Of a DNA stretch of 64,000 nucleotides, positions 36,611 to 44,486 are shown piece after piece. The position numbers were made by a program, and so were the translations under genes. Position 1 is the first letter of the stretch; each line of letters starts with the position of its first letter. The notes beneath the pieces are model-generated. The model ran no database searches and was not told the origin of the DNA. It worked only from the letters and a program-made list of their open reading frames with translations. The stretch is taken from positions 62,001-126,000 of the forward strand of contig NZ_FNJH01000004.1 of NCBI RefSeq assembly GCF_900103225.1, read 5' to 3'. This stretch comes from Pseudomonas congelans. GTDB taxonomy: Bacteria; Pseudomonadota; Gammaproteobacteria; Pseudomonadales; Pseudomonadaceae.

Positions 36611-38005
36611 TCAGTCGTCGTCGAAGTTGTAACTGCCCGGCGCCAGGTTCTCGAAGCGCGTGTATTTGCCGATGAACGCCAGGCGCGTGGTACCGATGGG
36701 GCCGTTACGCTGCTTGCCGATGATGATCTCGGCAATGCCCTTGTGCTCGGTTTCCGGGTGGTATACCTCGTCCCGGTAAACGAACATGATCACGTCGGCA
36801 TCCTGCTCGATCGCTCCGGATTCCCGGAGGTCGGAGTTGATCGGGCGCTTGTTGGGACGCTGCTCGAGGGAGCGGTTGAGCTGCGACAGGGCAATCACCG
36901 GGCAATTGAATTCCTTGGCCAGCGCTTTCAACGAGCGCGAGATCTCGGAAATCTCGTTGGTACGGTTATCACCGCTGGAGCCGGGGATCTGCATCAACTG
37001 CAGGTAGTCGATCATGATCATGGCGATGTCGCCATGCTCACGCACGATCCGCCGTGTCCGCGCGCGCATTTCCGAGGGGCTGATACCGGCCGTGTCGTCG
37101 ATGAACAGTTTGCGGTCATTGAGCAGATTGACCGCCGATGTCAGACGCGGCCAGTCATCGTCATCAAGCTGGCCCGCCCGCACCTTGGTCTGGTCGATAC
37201 GCCCCAGCGAGGACAGCATACGCATGATCAGCGACTCACCTGGCATCTCCAGCGAGTAGACCAGTACGACCTTGTCACTGCGCAGCACCGCATTCTCGAC
37301 CAGGTTCATGGCGAAGGTGGTCTTACCCATCGACGGACGTCCGGCCACGATGATCAGGTCGGAGGGTTGCAGCCCGCTGGTCTTCTCATCGAGATCGGTG
37401 TACCCGGTCGACAGGCCGGTAATGGCGTTGTCGCTGTTGAACAGCGTGTCGATACGGTCGATGGCCTTGGTCAGCAGGTCGTTGACGCTGACCGGGCCGC
37501 CGGTCTTGGGGCGCGCTTCGGCGATCTGGAAGATCTGCCGTTCAGCCTCGTCAAGAATCTCTTCGGCAGTCCGGCCTTCGGGGTTGAACGCACTGTCGGC
37601 GATTTCGGTACTGATGCCGATCAATTGCCGCAGCGTGGCCCGGGCCCGGACGATTTGCGCATAGGCCTTGATGTTGGCGACAGAAGGCGTGTTTTTCGCC
37701 AGCTCACTGAGGTAGCCCAGGCCGCCTACTTGCGAGGTCTGCCCTTCCTTGTCCAGCTGTTCAGCCAGGGTGACCACGTCGATCGGGCTGTTCTGATCGG
37801 CCAACCGGGCGATGGCGCGGAATATCAGGCGGTGGTCATGTCGATAGAAATCACCATCGGAAACTTGATCGAGCACCCGCTCCCAGGCGTTGTTGTCCAG
37901 CATCAGACCACCGAGTACAGCCTGTTCGGCCTCGATGGAATGGGGCGGCACCTTCAGGGCAGCGGTTTGCAGATCGTATTGTTCGGGGGCGGAAATATCG
38001 TTCAT
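36611..38005 (-). CDS. dnaB: Replicative DNA helicase DnaB
   Basis: 464 residues from ATG 38005 (MNDISAPEQY); the frame extends 18 codons further but known pseudomonad DnaB starts here. The N-terminal helical domain (about 20-160) with PHSIEAEQAVLGGLML contacts primase; the linker and RecA-like motor follow, with Walker A GRPSMGKTT (222-230), VIALSQLNRSLEQR and the Arg-finger region near FVYRDEVY. The hexamer unwinds DNA 5' to 3' at the replication fork. No intein. Separated from rplI by a terminator, so it has its own promoter. Confidence 0.97.
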   Translation of the reverse strand: MNDISAPEQYDLQTAALKVPPHSIEAEQAVLGGLMLDNNAWERVLDQVSDGDFYRHDHRLIFRAIARLADQNSPIDVVTLAEQLDKEGQTSQVGGLGYLSELAKNTPSVANIKAYAQIVRARATLRQLIGISTEIADSAFNPEGRTAEEILDEAERQIFQIAEARPKTGGPVSVNDLLTKAIDRIDTLFNSDNAITGLSTGYTDLDEKTSGLQPSDLIIVAGRPSMGKTTFAMNLVENAVLRSDKVVLVYSLEMPGESLIMRMLSSLGRIDQTKVRAGQLDDDDWPRLTSAVNLLNDRKLFIDDTAGISPSEMRARTRRIVREHGDIAMIMIDYLQLMQIPGSSGDNRTNEISEISRSLKALAKEFNCPVIALSQLNRSLEQRPNKRPINSDLRESGAIEQDADVIMFVYRDEVYHPETEHKGIAEIIIGKQRNGPIGTTRLAFIGKYTRFENLAPGSYNFDDD

Positions 38006-38053
38006 GGCCACTTCAATTCGAGGTTTGCAGAATGGGGATGGCACAAAGACAAA

Positions 38054-38083
38054 GGGCACGACCTGTGAACAGGATCGTGCCCG
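38054..38083 (-). terminator. Terminator of the rpsF-rpsR-rplI operon
   Basis: On the minus strand: GGGCACGATCCTGT...ACAGGTCGTGCCC, a 13-base stem with a one-base bulge and a tiny loop, followed by TTTGTCTTTG. It lies about 46 bases after the rplI stop. Confidence 0.8.
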
Positions 38084-38128
38084 ATGTTAATCCTCTGACG
38101 GCAATGCCACCAGACGATTACGTGTTGC

Positions 38129-38575
38129 TTAAGCAGCCACTACGACAACGCGTACGGTTGCTTCTACGTCGCTGTGCAGGTGCACGGCTACGTCGAATTC
38201 ACCAACGTTGCGGATAGTGCCGTTCGGCAGACGAACTTCGCTTTTTGCAACTTCAACGCCAGAGGCGGTCAGTGCATCAGCGATGTCGTGGGTGCCGATC
38301 GAACCGAACAGCTTGCCTTCGTCACCAGCGGTGGCAGTGATAGTCACTTCCAGCTCAGCCAGTTGGGCAGCGCGAGTTTCGGCAGATGCTTTCTTGTCTG
38401 CAGCCAGTTTTTCCAGCTCGGCACGACGCTCTTCAAACGCAGCCACGTTGGCAGCGGTTGCAGCGGTTGCTTTGCCGTAAGGCAGCAGGTAGTTACGACC
38501 GTAACCGGCCTTAACGTTTACTTTGTCGCCCAGGTTGCCCAGGTTGGCGACTTTTTCCAGAAGGATCAGTTGCAT
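38129..38575 (-). CDS. rplI: 50S ribosomal protein L9
   Basis: 148 residues. N-terminal RNA-binding domain [19 protein letters not shown]...[13 protein letters not shown], long central helix ([20 protein letters not shown]) and C-terminal domain ending in a [18 protein letters not shown] strand. Binds 23S rRNA near the L1 stalk and supports reading-frame maintenance. Last gene of rpsF-rpsR-membrane protein-rplI; followed by a terminator. Confidence 0.98.
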   Translation of the reverse strand: MQLILLEKVANLGNLGDKVNVKAGYGRNYLLPYGKATAATAANVAAFEERRAELEKLAADKKASAETRAAQLAELEVTITATAGDEGKLFGSIGTHDIADALTASGVEVAKSEVRLPNGTIRNVGEFDVAVHLHSDVEATVRVVVVAA

Positions 38576-38594
38576 GTGGAAATCCTCTTAACTT

Positions 38595-39491
38595 TTAACC
38601 TTCACCGTTCGCAGGGCCATTGCCGGAATCTTTCGAGCTCCGGCGACCGCGAAAATCAATCAGGCTGTCGACAATGGCAATTACCACGAGCAACGGATAA
38701 ATCAGCTGCATGAACACCAGCAGCGTGATGTACATCCCCACCAGCCAGAACCTGGACAGACGCTTTTCAGCGACCAGTCCGTGAATCAGGGCCAGGCCCG
38801 CAAAGACCAGCGGTACGCTGCACAGCGGTGTAAGCATCGCTATCTGCGGACCGAAATTCGGCCCCACCAGCATGCACACCACCAGCACCAACGCAGGCGC
38901 CAGCGGGAGTTTCACGGCGCGAAACTCACGCCCGAAACCACCAGGGTTGTACATCATCGCTTGCCAGTACCGCCCAAGAATCAGGCACAGCACACTGACG
39001 ATTTGCAGCACAGCCGCTATCAGGCCATTCAGGACGGGTGCAATCAGCGCCCCCAGACGCGCTCGCTCTTCTACGTTCAACTGCTCGTAGAGCCCGGCCA
39101 GCATTGTCGGCAGATGTTTCTGCAACTCCTGCGACATTGCTTCCAGAGGTTCGCGAAAAACCGTGCCCAGAATTACTGCATACACCACACCCAACGCCAC
39201 GCTGACCAGCAGCACGCGGACCCAGGACTCGCTGGCACGCAAAACCATTGCCAAACTCAGTGAACCGGCCAGCACCATGGCTGTACGAGGTTCACCGAAA
39301 TACCACCAGACCAAGGCCGGCAGCAGAGCCCAGGACAGGACACCAACGGCATCACTGAACCCGCGTCGCAGGAGCACAAGGCACCCTGCGGCAGCACTCA
39401 ACCAGAACAACAGCGGCAATGCCGCACATCCAGCCACTACGAGAGTGGCCTGCATACGGCCGCGCATGATGAATTCAGCCAGGGCACGCAT
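38595..39491 (-). CDS. Multi-pass membrane protein between rpsR and rplI (DUF2232-like)
   Basis: 298 residues with about eight hydrophobic spans (for example LVVAGCAALPLLFWLSAAAG, LLSVALGVVYAVILGTVF-type segments, and MYITLLVFMQLIYPLLVVIA) and a short charged tail. It resembles the DUF2232/YybS-like membrane proteins that pseudomonads carry at this spot in the ribosomal operon. Function unknown. It starts about 40 bases after rpsR and ends 20 bases before rplI, so it is co-transcribed with highly expressed ribosomal genes, odd for an integral membrane protein. Confidence 0.82.
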   Translation of the reverse strand: MRALAEFIMRGRMQATLVVAGCAALPLLFWLSAAAGCLVLLRRGFSDAVGVLSWALLPALVWWYFGEPRTAMVLAGSLSLAMVLRASESWVRVLLVSVALGVVYAVILGTVFREPLEAMSQELQKHLPTMLAGLYEQLNVEERARLGALIAPVLNGLIAAVLQIVSVLCLILGRYWQAMMYNPGGFGREFRAVKLPLAPALVLVVCMLVGPNFGPQIAMLTPLCSVPLVFAGLALIHGLVAEKRLSRFWLVGMYITLLVFMQLIYPLLVVIAIVDSLIDFRGRRSSKDSGNGPANGEG

Positions 39492-39530
39492 GCTTTCTAT
39501 CCTTTGTTACGTTTTGTCGACTACCTGGTC

Positions 39531-39761
39531 TCAGCGGCCGTGGCTGTCGGTGTAGGCCAGCAGGGCCAGGAAGCGGGCACGCTTGATAGCGGTGGCCAGC
39601 TGACGCTGATAACGTGCTTTGGTACCAGTGATACGGCTTGGAACGATTTTGCCGGTCTCGGATACGTAGGCTTTCAGAGTGTTGAGATCTTTGTAATCGA
39701 TCTCTTTGACGTCTTCAGCGGTGAAGCGGCAGAATTTACGACGACGGAAGAAACGTGCCAT
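39531..39761 (-). CDS. rpsR: 30S ribosomal protein S18
   Basis: 76 residues, canonical: [50 protein letters not shown]. Binds 16S rRNA as a heterodimer with S6, encoded just upstream with 28 bases between. Confidence 0.98.
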
Positions 39762-39789
39762 GTAATTGGCTCCTCAAAAGGTCCGTGGA

Positions 39790-40215
39790 TTACTCGTCAG
39801 CGTTATCGCTAACGTCGCTGTTGTCGCCGTCATCGCCATCGGCGCTGTCGGAGTGCTCAGGACGGTCACGACGCTCACGGCGCTCACTGCGGTTCTCTTC
39901 AGCCTTGAGCATCTCGGACTGGCCAGTTACGGCTTCGTCGCGACGGATGACCAGGTTACGGATCACAGCATCGTTGTAACGGAAGTTGTCTTCCAGCTCG
40001 GCCAGAGCCTTGCCAGTGCACTCAACGTTCAGCATCACGTAGTGAGCCTTGTGAACATTGTTGATTGCGTAAGCCAGTTGACGACGGCCCCAATCTTCCA
40101 GACGGTGGATTTTGCCGCCGTCTTCTTCGATCAGCTTGGTGTAACGCTCTACCATGCCGCCGACTTGCTCGCTTTGATCCGGGTGGACCAAAAAGATAAT
40201 TTCGTAATGACGCAT
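39790..40215 (-). CDS. rpsF: 30S ribosomal protein S6
   Basis: 141 residues. The conserved alpha/beta domain [18 protein letters not shown]...[10 protein letters not shown]...HYVMLNVEC is followed by a charged tail of about 35 residues ending in an acidic Asp/Ser-rich run, typical of gammaproteobacterial S6, which carries post-translational glutamates in E. coli. GGAG lies upstream of the ATG. First gene of the operon; the leader may bind the S6:S18 complex. Confidence 0.98.
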   Translation of the reverse strand: MRHYEIIFLVHPDQSEQVGGMVERYTKLIEEDGGKIHRLEDWGRRQLAYAINNVHKAHYVMLNVECTGKALAELEDNFRYNDAVIRNLVIRRDEAVTGQSEMLKAEENRSERRERRDRPEHSDSADGDDGDNSDVSDNADE

Positions 40216-40260
40216 GAATGCTCCTTACGGGTTGTAGCCTGCCGCTCAAATAGCGGTCAG
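40216..40260 (-). promoter_or_regulatory. Possible S6:S18-responsive leader of rpsF
   Basis: The 5' leader on the minus strand contains a CCGCT/AGCGG hairpin (40242-40256) followed by ACAACCCGTAAGGAG next to the ATG. Known rpsF leaders bind S6:S18 through a stem with an exposed CCG; a hairpin and a CCCG are both here, but the fold has not been computed. Confidence 0.33.
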
Positions 40261-40429
40261 ACAAGGAGTGAATGACACTGTTGGTCTTGCTCAGGGACAG
40301 GCACATGCGCACCTGCCGTGACAGCAAGGGGCGCAATTGTAGAGAAGGGTCGAGGGAGGCGCAAGGCAATTGGTGAATTAATGAGCAGATCGCAAGGCGC
40401 GACCTGCTCACTCTGGCCCGGCGCCGAAA

Positions 40430-41191
40430 TCAGGCCTTTTTGCCGGCAGCCTTGACACTGCGCTGACGCAGCGCTTCGAACAGACACACGCCGGTCGCGA
40501 CCGACACGTTGAGGCTGCTGACACTGCCCGCCATCGGCAAGCGCACCAGATAATCACAATGCTCACGGGTCAGGCGACGCATGCCCTTGCCTTCGGCACC
40601 CATGATAATGATGGTTGGCCCGGTCAGATCCTGCTGATACAGCTCGACCTCGGCCTCGCCCGCAGTACCGACCACCCACAATCCGCGCTGCTGCAGTTTT
40701 TCCAGCGTGCGCGCCAGGTTGGTCACCGCCACCAGCGGGATGACCTCGGCGGCACCGCAGGCGACCTTTCGCACGGCTGGCGTCAGGGTTGCAGACTTGT
40801 CCTTGGGCACGATAACAGCCAGCGCACCAGCCGCATCGGCGGTACGCAGGCAGGCGCCGAGGTTGTGCGGATCGGTCACGCCATCCAGCACCAGCAACAA
40901 CGGCGAGCCTTCACTGCGATCCAGCAGCTCGTCGAGCATTGCCTCGCCCCAGACCTGACTCGGGCTCACATCGGCAACCACGCCCTGATGCACGCCCTCG
41001 ACCCAGGCATCCATTTCGCGGCGCTCGGCCTGACCGATGGTCACGCGATTCTCGGCTGCCAGCGCCACCAGCGTCTGGACGCGAGGGTCATTACGACCCT
41101 CGGCCAGCCAGATGTGCTTGACGCGTTTCGGATGATGACGAAGTAACGCTTCTACGGCGTGAACGCCGTAGATTTTTTCCAGCTGACTCAT
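40430..41191 (-). CDS. rlmB: 23S rRNA (guanosine-2'-O-)-methyltransferase
   Basis: 253 residues, SpoU/TrmH (SPOUT) methyltransferase. An N-terminal L30e-like domain (EKIYGVHAVEALL) is followed by the knotted catalytic domain with motifs DGVTDPHNLGACLRTADAAG, IIMGAEGKGM and IPMAGSVSSLNVSVA-type LPMAGSVSSLNVSVA. It methylates G2251 of 23S rRNA. The start codon overlaps the rnr stop (ATGA), the normal rnr-rlmB pair. Confidence 0.96.
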   Translation of the reverse strand: MSQLEKIYGVHAVEALLRHHPKRVKHIWLAEGRNDPRVQTLVALAAENRVTIGQAERREMDAWVEGVHQGVVADVSPSQVWGEAMLDELLDRSEGSPLLLVLDGVTDPHNLGACLRTADAAGALAVIVPKDKSATLTPAVRKVACGAAEVIPLVAVTNLARTLEKLQQRGLWVVGTAGEAEVELYQQDLTGPTIIIMGAEGKGMRRLTREHCDYLVRLPMAGSVSSLNVSVATGVCLFEALRQRSVKAAGKKA

Positions 41192-43821
41192 GACTTGGCC
41201 TTGGGTTTACGAGCGCCACTGCTTTTCGCAGTTGGCGCGGAGCCCGTCTTTGACGAGCCTTTACGGTGTTTGCTGGCCGGCTTGCCCGATGAAGGCGCAG
41301 AGCCCGACCTGTCAGACTTTCCCGACGATGCCTTGCTACCACCCTTCGCGTCTGCCAAAAGCGCTTTTTTCAGCTCGCGGCTCTTACGCACTTCGGCGTT
41401 CTTCGCAGCGGCATCGCTCGGGCGATACGCTTCGGGGCTGCTTTCCTTGGTCGAAGCGCTACGGCGTCCGGACTTGGCAGGCGCCTTGTCCTTTTCAGCC
41501 GTGGTGGTGGCAGCAGGTGCCGCGGTGTCATTACCACGACGCTTGCGAGCCGTCGGCTTTGCAGCCGCTGCCGCTTCGGAGATCTCGAAATCGATCTTGC
41601 GCTCATCCAGATCGACGCGCATGACCCGCACTTCAACGGTGTCGCCCAGGCGGAAGTTACGCCCGGTACGCTCCCCGGCAAGGCGGTGGTGCAGCGGATC
41701 GAAGTGATAGTAGTCACCCGGCAAGGCGGTCACGTGGACCAGGCCTTCGACATAGATGTCGGTCAGCTCGACGAACAGACCAAAGCCGGTTACAGCGGTG
41801 ATCACGCCCGGGAACGACTCGCCCACGCGATCCTTCATGTACTCGCACTTGAGCCAGTTGACCACGTCGCGCGTGGCCTCGTCGGCACGGCGCTCGCTCA
41901 TTGAGCATTGTTCGCCCAACTGGTCGAGCAGCGCGTCGTCGTACGGGTAGATGCGCGCCTTCGGAATCGTCGCAGCACCAGCACGACGAACGTGCGGCGT
42001 ATCCTGCTTGGAGCGAATGACGCTGCGGATCGCGCGATGGGTCAGCAGGTCCGGATAACGACGGATCGGCGACGTGAAGTGCGTATACGCTTCGTAATTC
42101 AGACCGAAGTGACCGTTGTTGTCCGAGCTGTAGACCGCCTGACTCAACGAACGCAGCATCACGGTCTGGATCAGGTGGTAGTCAGGACGATCGCGAACGG
42201 TTTCAAGCAGCGCCTGATAATCCTTCGGCGTCGGACCTTCCTTGCCCTTGTGCAGCGTCAGACCCAGCTCACCGAGGAATGCGCGCAGTTTTTCCAGGCG
42301 CTCTGGCGGCGGACCATCGTGGACGCGGTACAACGCAGGAATTTCATGTTTCTTCAGGAACTGCGCAGTGGCCACGTTGGCGGCCAGCATGCATTCCTCG
42401 ATCAGCTTGTGGGCATCATTACGAGTGGTCGGACGGATTTCGGCAATCTTGCGCTCGGAACCGAAGATGATCCGGGTTTCCTGAGTTTCGAAATCGATCG
42501 CACCGCGCACATGACGCGCGCCCAGCAATACCTTGTACATGGCATAAAGCTGCTTGAGGTGCGGCACCACATCGCCGTATTCGCCACGCAGGCTCTTGGC
42601 TTCAGCGGTTTTCGGCTGTTCCAGAATCGTGCTGACCTTGTTGTAGGTCAGGCGAGCGTGGGAGTGGATGATGCCTTCGTAGAACACGTAGTCAGTCATC
42701 TCGCCGGTCTTGGAGATGGTCATCTCGCAGACCATGGCCAGACGATCGACATGCGGGTTCAGCGAGCACAGGCCGTTGGATAATTGCTCAGGCAGCATGG
42801 GCACGACGCGCTCGGGGAAATACACCGAGTTGCCGCGCACCTGGGACTCGGCATCCAGGGCCGAACCGATCTTCACGTAGCTCGATACGTCGGCAATCGC
42901 CACGTAGAGTTTCCAGCCACCGGAGAACAAACGCAGTTTGCCCGGTTTGGCTTCGCAATAGACCGCATCGTCGAAGTCGCGAGCATCTTCACCGTCGATG
43001 GTCACGAACGGCAGATGGCGCAGGTCAACGCGGTGTTCCTTGTCCTTCTCTTCGACTTCCGGCTTGAGCTTGGCAGCCTCTTTGAGCACAGCCTCGGGCC
43101 ACACGTGCGGAATGTCGTAGGTACGCAGCGCGACATCAATCTCCATGCCGGGCGCCATGTAGTTGCCCACCACTTCGATCACGTCGCCTTGCGGCTGGAA
43201 GCGCGGCGTCGGCCAATGGGTGATTTTCACCTCGACGAACTGGCCGATCTTGGCGCCGTTGTTACGGCCCGGCGTCACCAGCACTTCCTGCTGGATTTTC
43301 GGGTTGTCGGGCACCACGAAGCCGATGCCGCTTTCTTCGAAATAGCGACCCACGATGCTTTCGTGGGCACGAGAGATCACTTCGACGATCACGCCTTCGC
43401 GACGACCACGGCGGTCAAGACCGGAAACGCGAGCCAGCGCCCGGTCACCGTCGAACACCAGACGCATTTGCGCCGGGCTCATGAACAGGTCATCGGAGCC
43501 GTCGTCAGGTACCAGGAAGCCGAAGCCATCGCGATGCCCGGAGATGCGACCCAGGATCAGGTCAAGCTTGTCTACCGGTGCATAAGTGCCGCGACGGGTG
43601 TAGATCAACTGGGCGTCACGCTCCATCGCCCGAAGGCGGCGGCGCAGAGCCTCGAATTGGTCTTCGGTGGTCAGGCCGAACTCTTCGACCAGTTGCTCGC
43701 GACTGGCCGGCGAACCGCGCTCGGCAAGATGCTGCAAGATCAGCTCGCGGCTGGGAATAGGGTTTTCGTATTTTTCCGCTTCACGAGCGGCCTCGGGATC
43801 GAGGGACTGCCAATCGGCCAT
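41188..43821 (-). CDS. rnr: Ribonuclease R
   Basis: 877 residues. Order: winged-helix domain (about 20-80), cold-shock domains (RISGHRDGFGFLVPDDG...), the RNB catalytic domain with VTIDGEDARDFDDAVYCE supplying the magnesium-binding aspartates, the S1 domain (PGVITAVTGFGLFVELTDIYVEGLVHV) quoted in part as FGLFVELTDIYVEGLV, and a Lys/Ala/Ser-rich basic tail of about 140 residues, longer than in E. coli. A processive 3'-5' exoribonuclease for structured RNA, tmRNA processing and rRNA quality control. Translationally coupled to rlmB. Confidence 0.96.
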   Translation of the reverse strand: MADWQSLDPEAAREAEKYENPIPSRELILQHLAERGSPASREQLVEEFGLTTEDQFEALRRRLRAMERDAQLIYTRRGTYAPVDKLDLILGRISGHRDGFGFLVPDDGSDDLFMSPAQMRLVFDGDRALARVSGLDRRGRREGVIVEVISRAHESIVGRYFEESGIGFVVPDNPKIQQEVLVTPGRNNGAKIGQFVEVKITHWPTPRFQPQGDVIEVVGNYMAPGMEIDVALRTYDIPHVWPEAVLKEAAKLKPEVEEKDKEHRVDLRHLPFVTIDGEDARDFDDAVYCEAKPGKLRLFSGGWKLYVAIADVSSYVKIGSALDAESQVRGNSVYFPERVVPMLPEQLSNGLCSLNPHVDRLAMVCEMTISKTGEMTDYVFYEGIIHSHARLTYNKVSTILEQPKTAEAKSLRGEYGDVVPHLKQLYAMYKVLLGARHVRGAIDFETQETRIIFGSERKIAEIRPTTRNDAHKLIEECMLAANVATAQFLKKHEIPALYRVHDGPPPERLEKLRAFLGELGLTLHKGKEGPTPKDYQALLETVRDRPDYHLIQTVMLRSLSQAVYSSDNNGHFGLNYEAYTHFTSPIRRYPDLLTHRAIRSVIRSKQDTPHVRRAGAATIPKARIYPYDDALLDQLGEQCSMSERRADEATRDVVNWLKCEYMKDRVGESFPGVITAVTGFGLFVELTDIYVEGLVHVTALPGDYYHFDPLHHRLAGERTGRNFRLGDTVEVRVMRVDLDERKIDFEISEAAAAAKPTARKRRGNDTAAPAATTTAEKDKAPAKSGRRSASTKESSPEAYRPSDAAAKNAEVRKSRELKKALLADAKGGSKASSGKSDRSGSAPSSGKPASKHRKGSSKTGSAPTAKSSGARKPKAKS

Positions 43822-43983
43822 TAGATAGTTTTCACCTTGTATATATAGGGGTTAGTTTGGCATAGACCTCATGAAACGGGAAATTTCACGCTCAATGCAC
43901 CCAACAAAAAGCCTGTTCAACCCCGCTGAAACACCCGAAATACGCCGTCCGCGATTTTTTTCGAGTTTTTTTCACTGGCAGGC

Positions 43984-44012
43984 TTTACAGTCCAAAAGGC
44001 GCTCCGTATAGT
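43984..44012 (+). promoter_or_regulatory. Promoter of the first tRNA-Leu gene
   Basis: TTTACA (43984-43989), 17-base spacer, TATAGT (44007-44012), then a GC-rich discriminator GCGCGCC, the kind associated with stringent control of stable RNA genes. It lies 35 bases before the tRNA 5' end. Confidence 0.85.
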
Positions 44013-44046
44013 GCGCGCCATCGACAGGTTGATGCCTGCCGATACT

Positions 44047-44133
44047 GCCCAGATGGTGAAATTGGTAGACACGCCAGCTTCAGGTGCTGGTGACCGCAAG
44101 GTCGTGGAAGTTCGAGTCTTCTTCTGGGCACCA
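44047..44133 (+). tRNA. tRNA-Leu (anticodon CAG), copy 1
   Basis: 87 bases including encoded CCA. Acceptor stem GCCCAGA/TCTGGGC, anticodon stem CCAGC/GCTGG with loop TTCAGGT (anticodon CAG at 44081-44083), long variable arm (GACCGCAAGGTC) as in class II leucine tRNAs, and TTCGAGTC T-loop. Reads CUG, the dominant leucine codon in GC-rich pseudomonads. Identical to copy 2. Confidence 0.97.
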
Positions 44134-44169
44134 ATTCAGGCAACAGACTACAACAGTCTCAAGCCTCAC

Positions 44170-44193
44170 AAAAACCCGCGAAAGCGGGTTTTT
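44170..44193 (+). terminator. Terminator of tRNA-Leu copy 1
   Basis: AAAAACCCGC-GAAA-GCGGGTTTTT: a 5-bp GC stem with a GAAA tetraloop flanked by A and T tracts, 36 bases after the tRNA. Confidence 0.9.
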
Positions 44194-44231
44194 GCATTTT
44201 CAGGGTTTTGATTATTAAATCAAAACAGGGG

Positions 44232-44260
44232 TTTACAGAGTAAAACGATCGCCGTATAGT
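44232..44260 (+). promoter_or_regulatory. Promoter of the second tRNA-Leu gene
   Basis: TTTACA (44232-44237), 17-base spacer, TATAGT (44255-44260), discriminator GCGCCCC. The hexamers and spacing are the same as for copy 1, although the spacer sequence differs. Confidence 0.85.
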
Positions 44261-44294
44261 GCGCCCCATCAACGGCGTACACGCTGCTGATGCT

Positions 44295-44381
44295 GCCCAG
44301 ATGGTGAAATTGGTAGACACGCCAGCTTCAGGTGCTGGTGACCGCAAGGTCGTGGAAGTTCGAGTCTTCTTCTGGGCACCA
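44295..44381 (+). tRNA. tRNA-Leu (anticodon CAG), copy 2
   Basis: 87 bases, base-for-base the same as copy 1, 248 bases downstream; anticodon CAG at 44329-44331. It has its own promoter and terminator, so it is a second complete transcription unit rather than part of a tandem precursor. Confidence 0.97.
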
Positions 44382-44385
44382 ATTC

Positions 44386-44415
44386 AAAAAAACCGAGCCA
44401 ATGGCTCGGTTTTTT
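44386..44415 (+). terminator. Terminator of tRNA-Leu copy 2
   Basis: ACCGAGCC/GGCTCGGT stem with a short loop, preceded by a run of A and followed by six T, starting 5 bases after the CCA end. Unrelated in sequence to the terminator of copy 1. Confidence 0.9.
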
Positions 44416-44486
44416 GCTTTCAGACTCCCGAAAGCTCTCCTCCTGCAGACAGTGCAGCGCCACATTTGCAGCGCCGCACATGGTGC

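Noticed and set aside
44047..44381. Possible integration (att) site formed by the duplicated tRNA-Leu
   Set aside because: No integrase or phage gene is nearby, and both copies are complete units with their own promoters, so a simple duplication is more likely.
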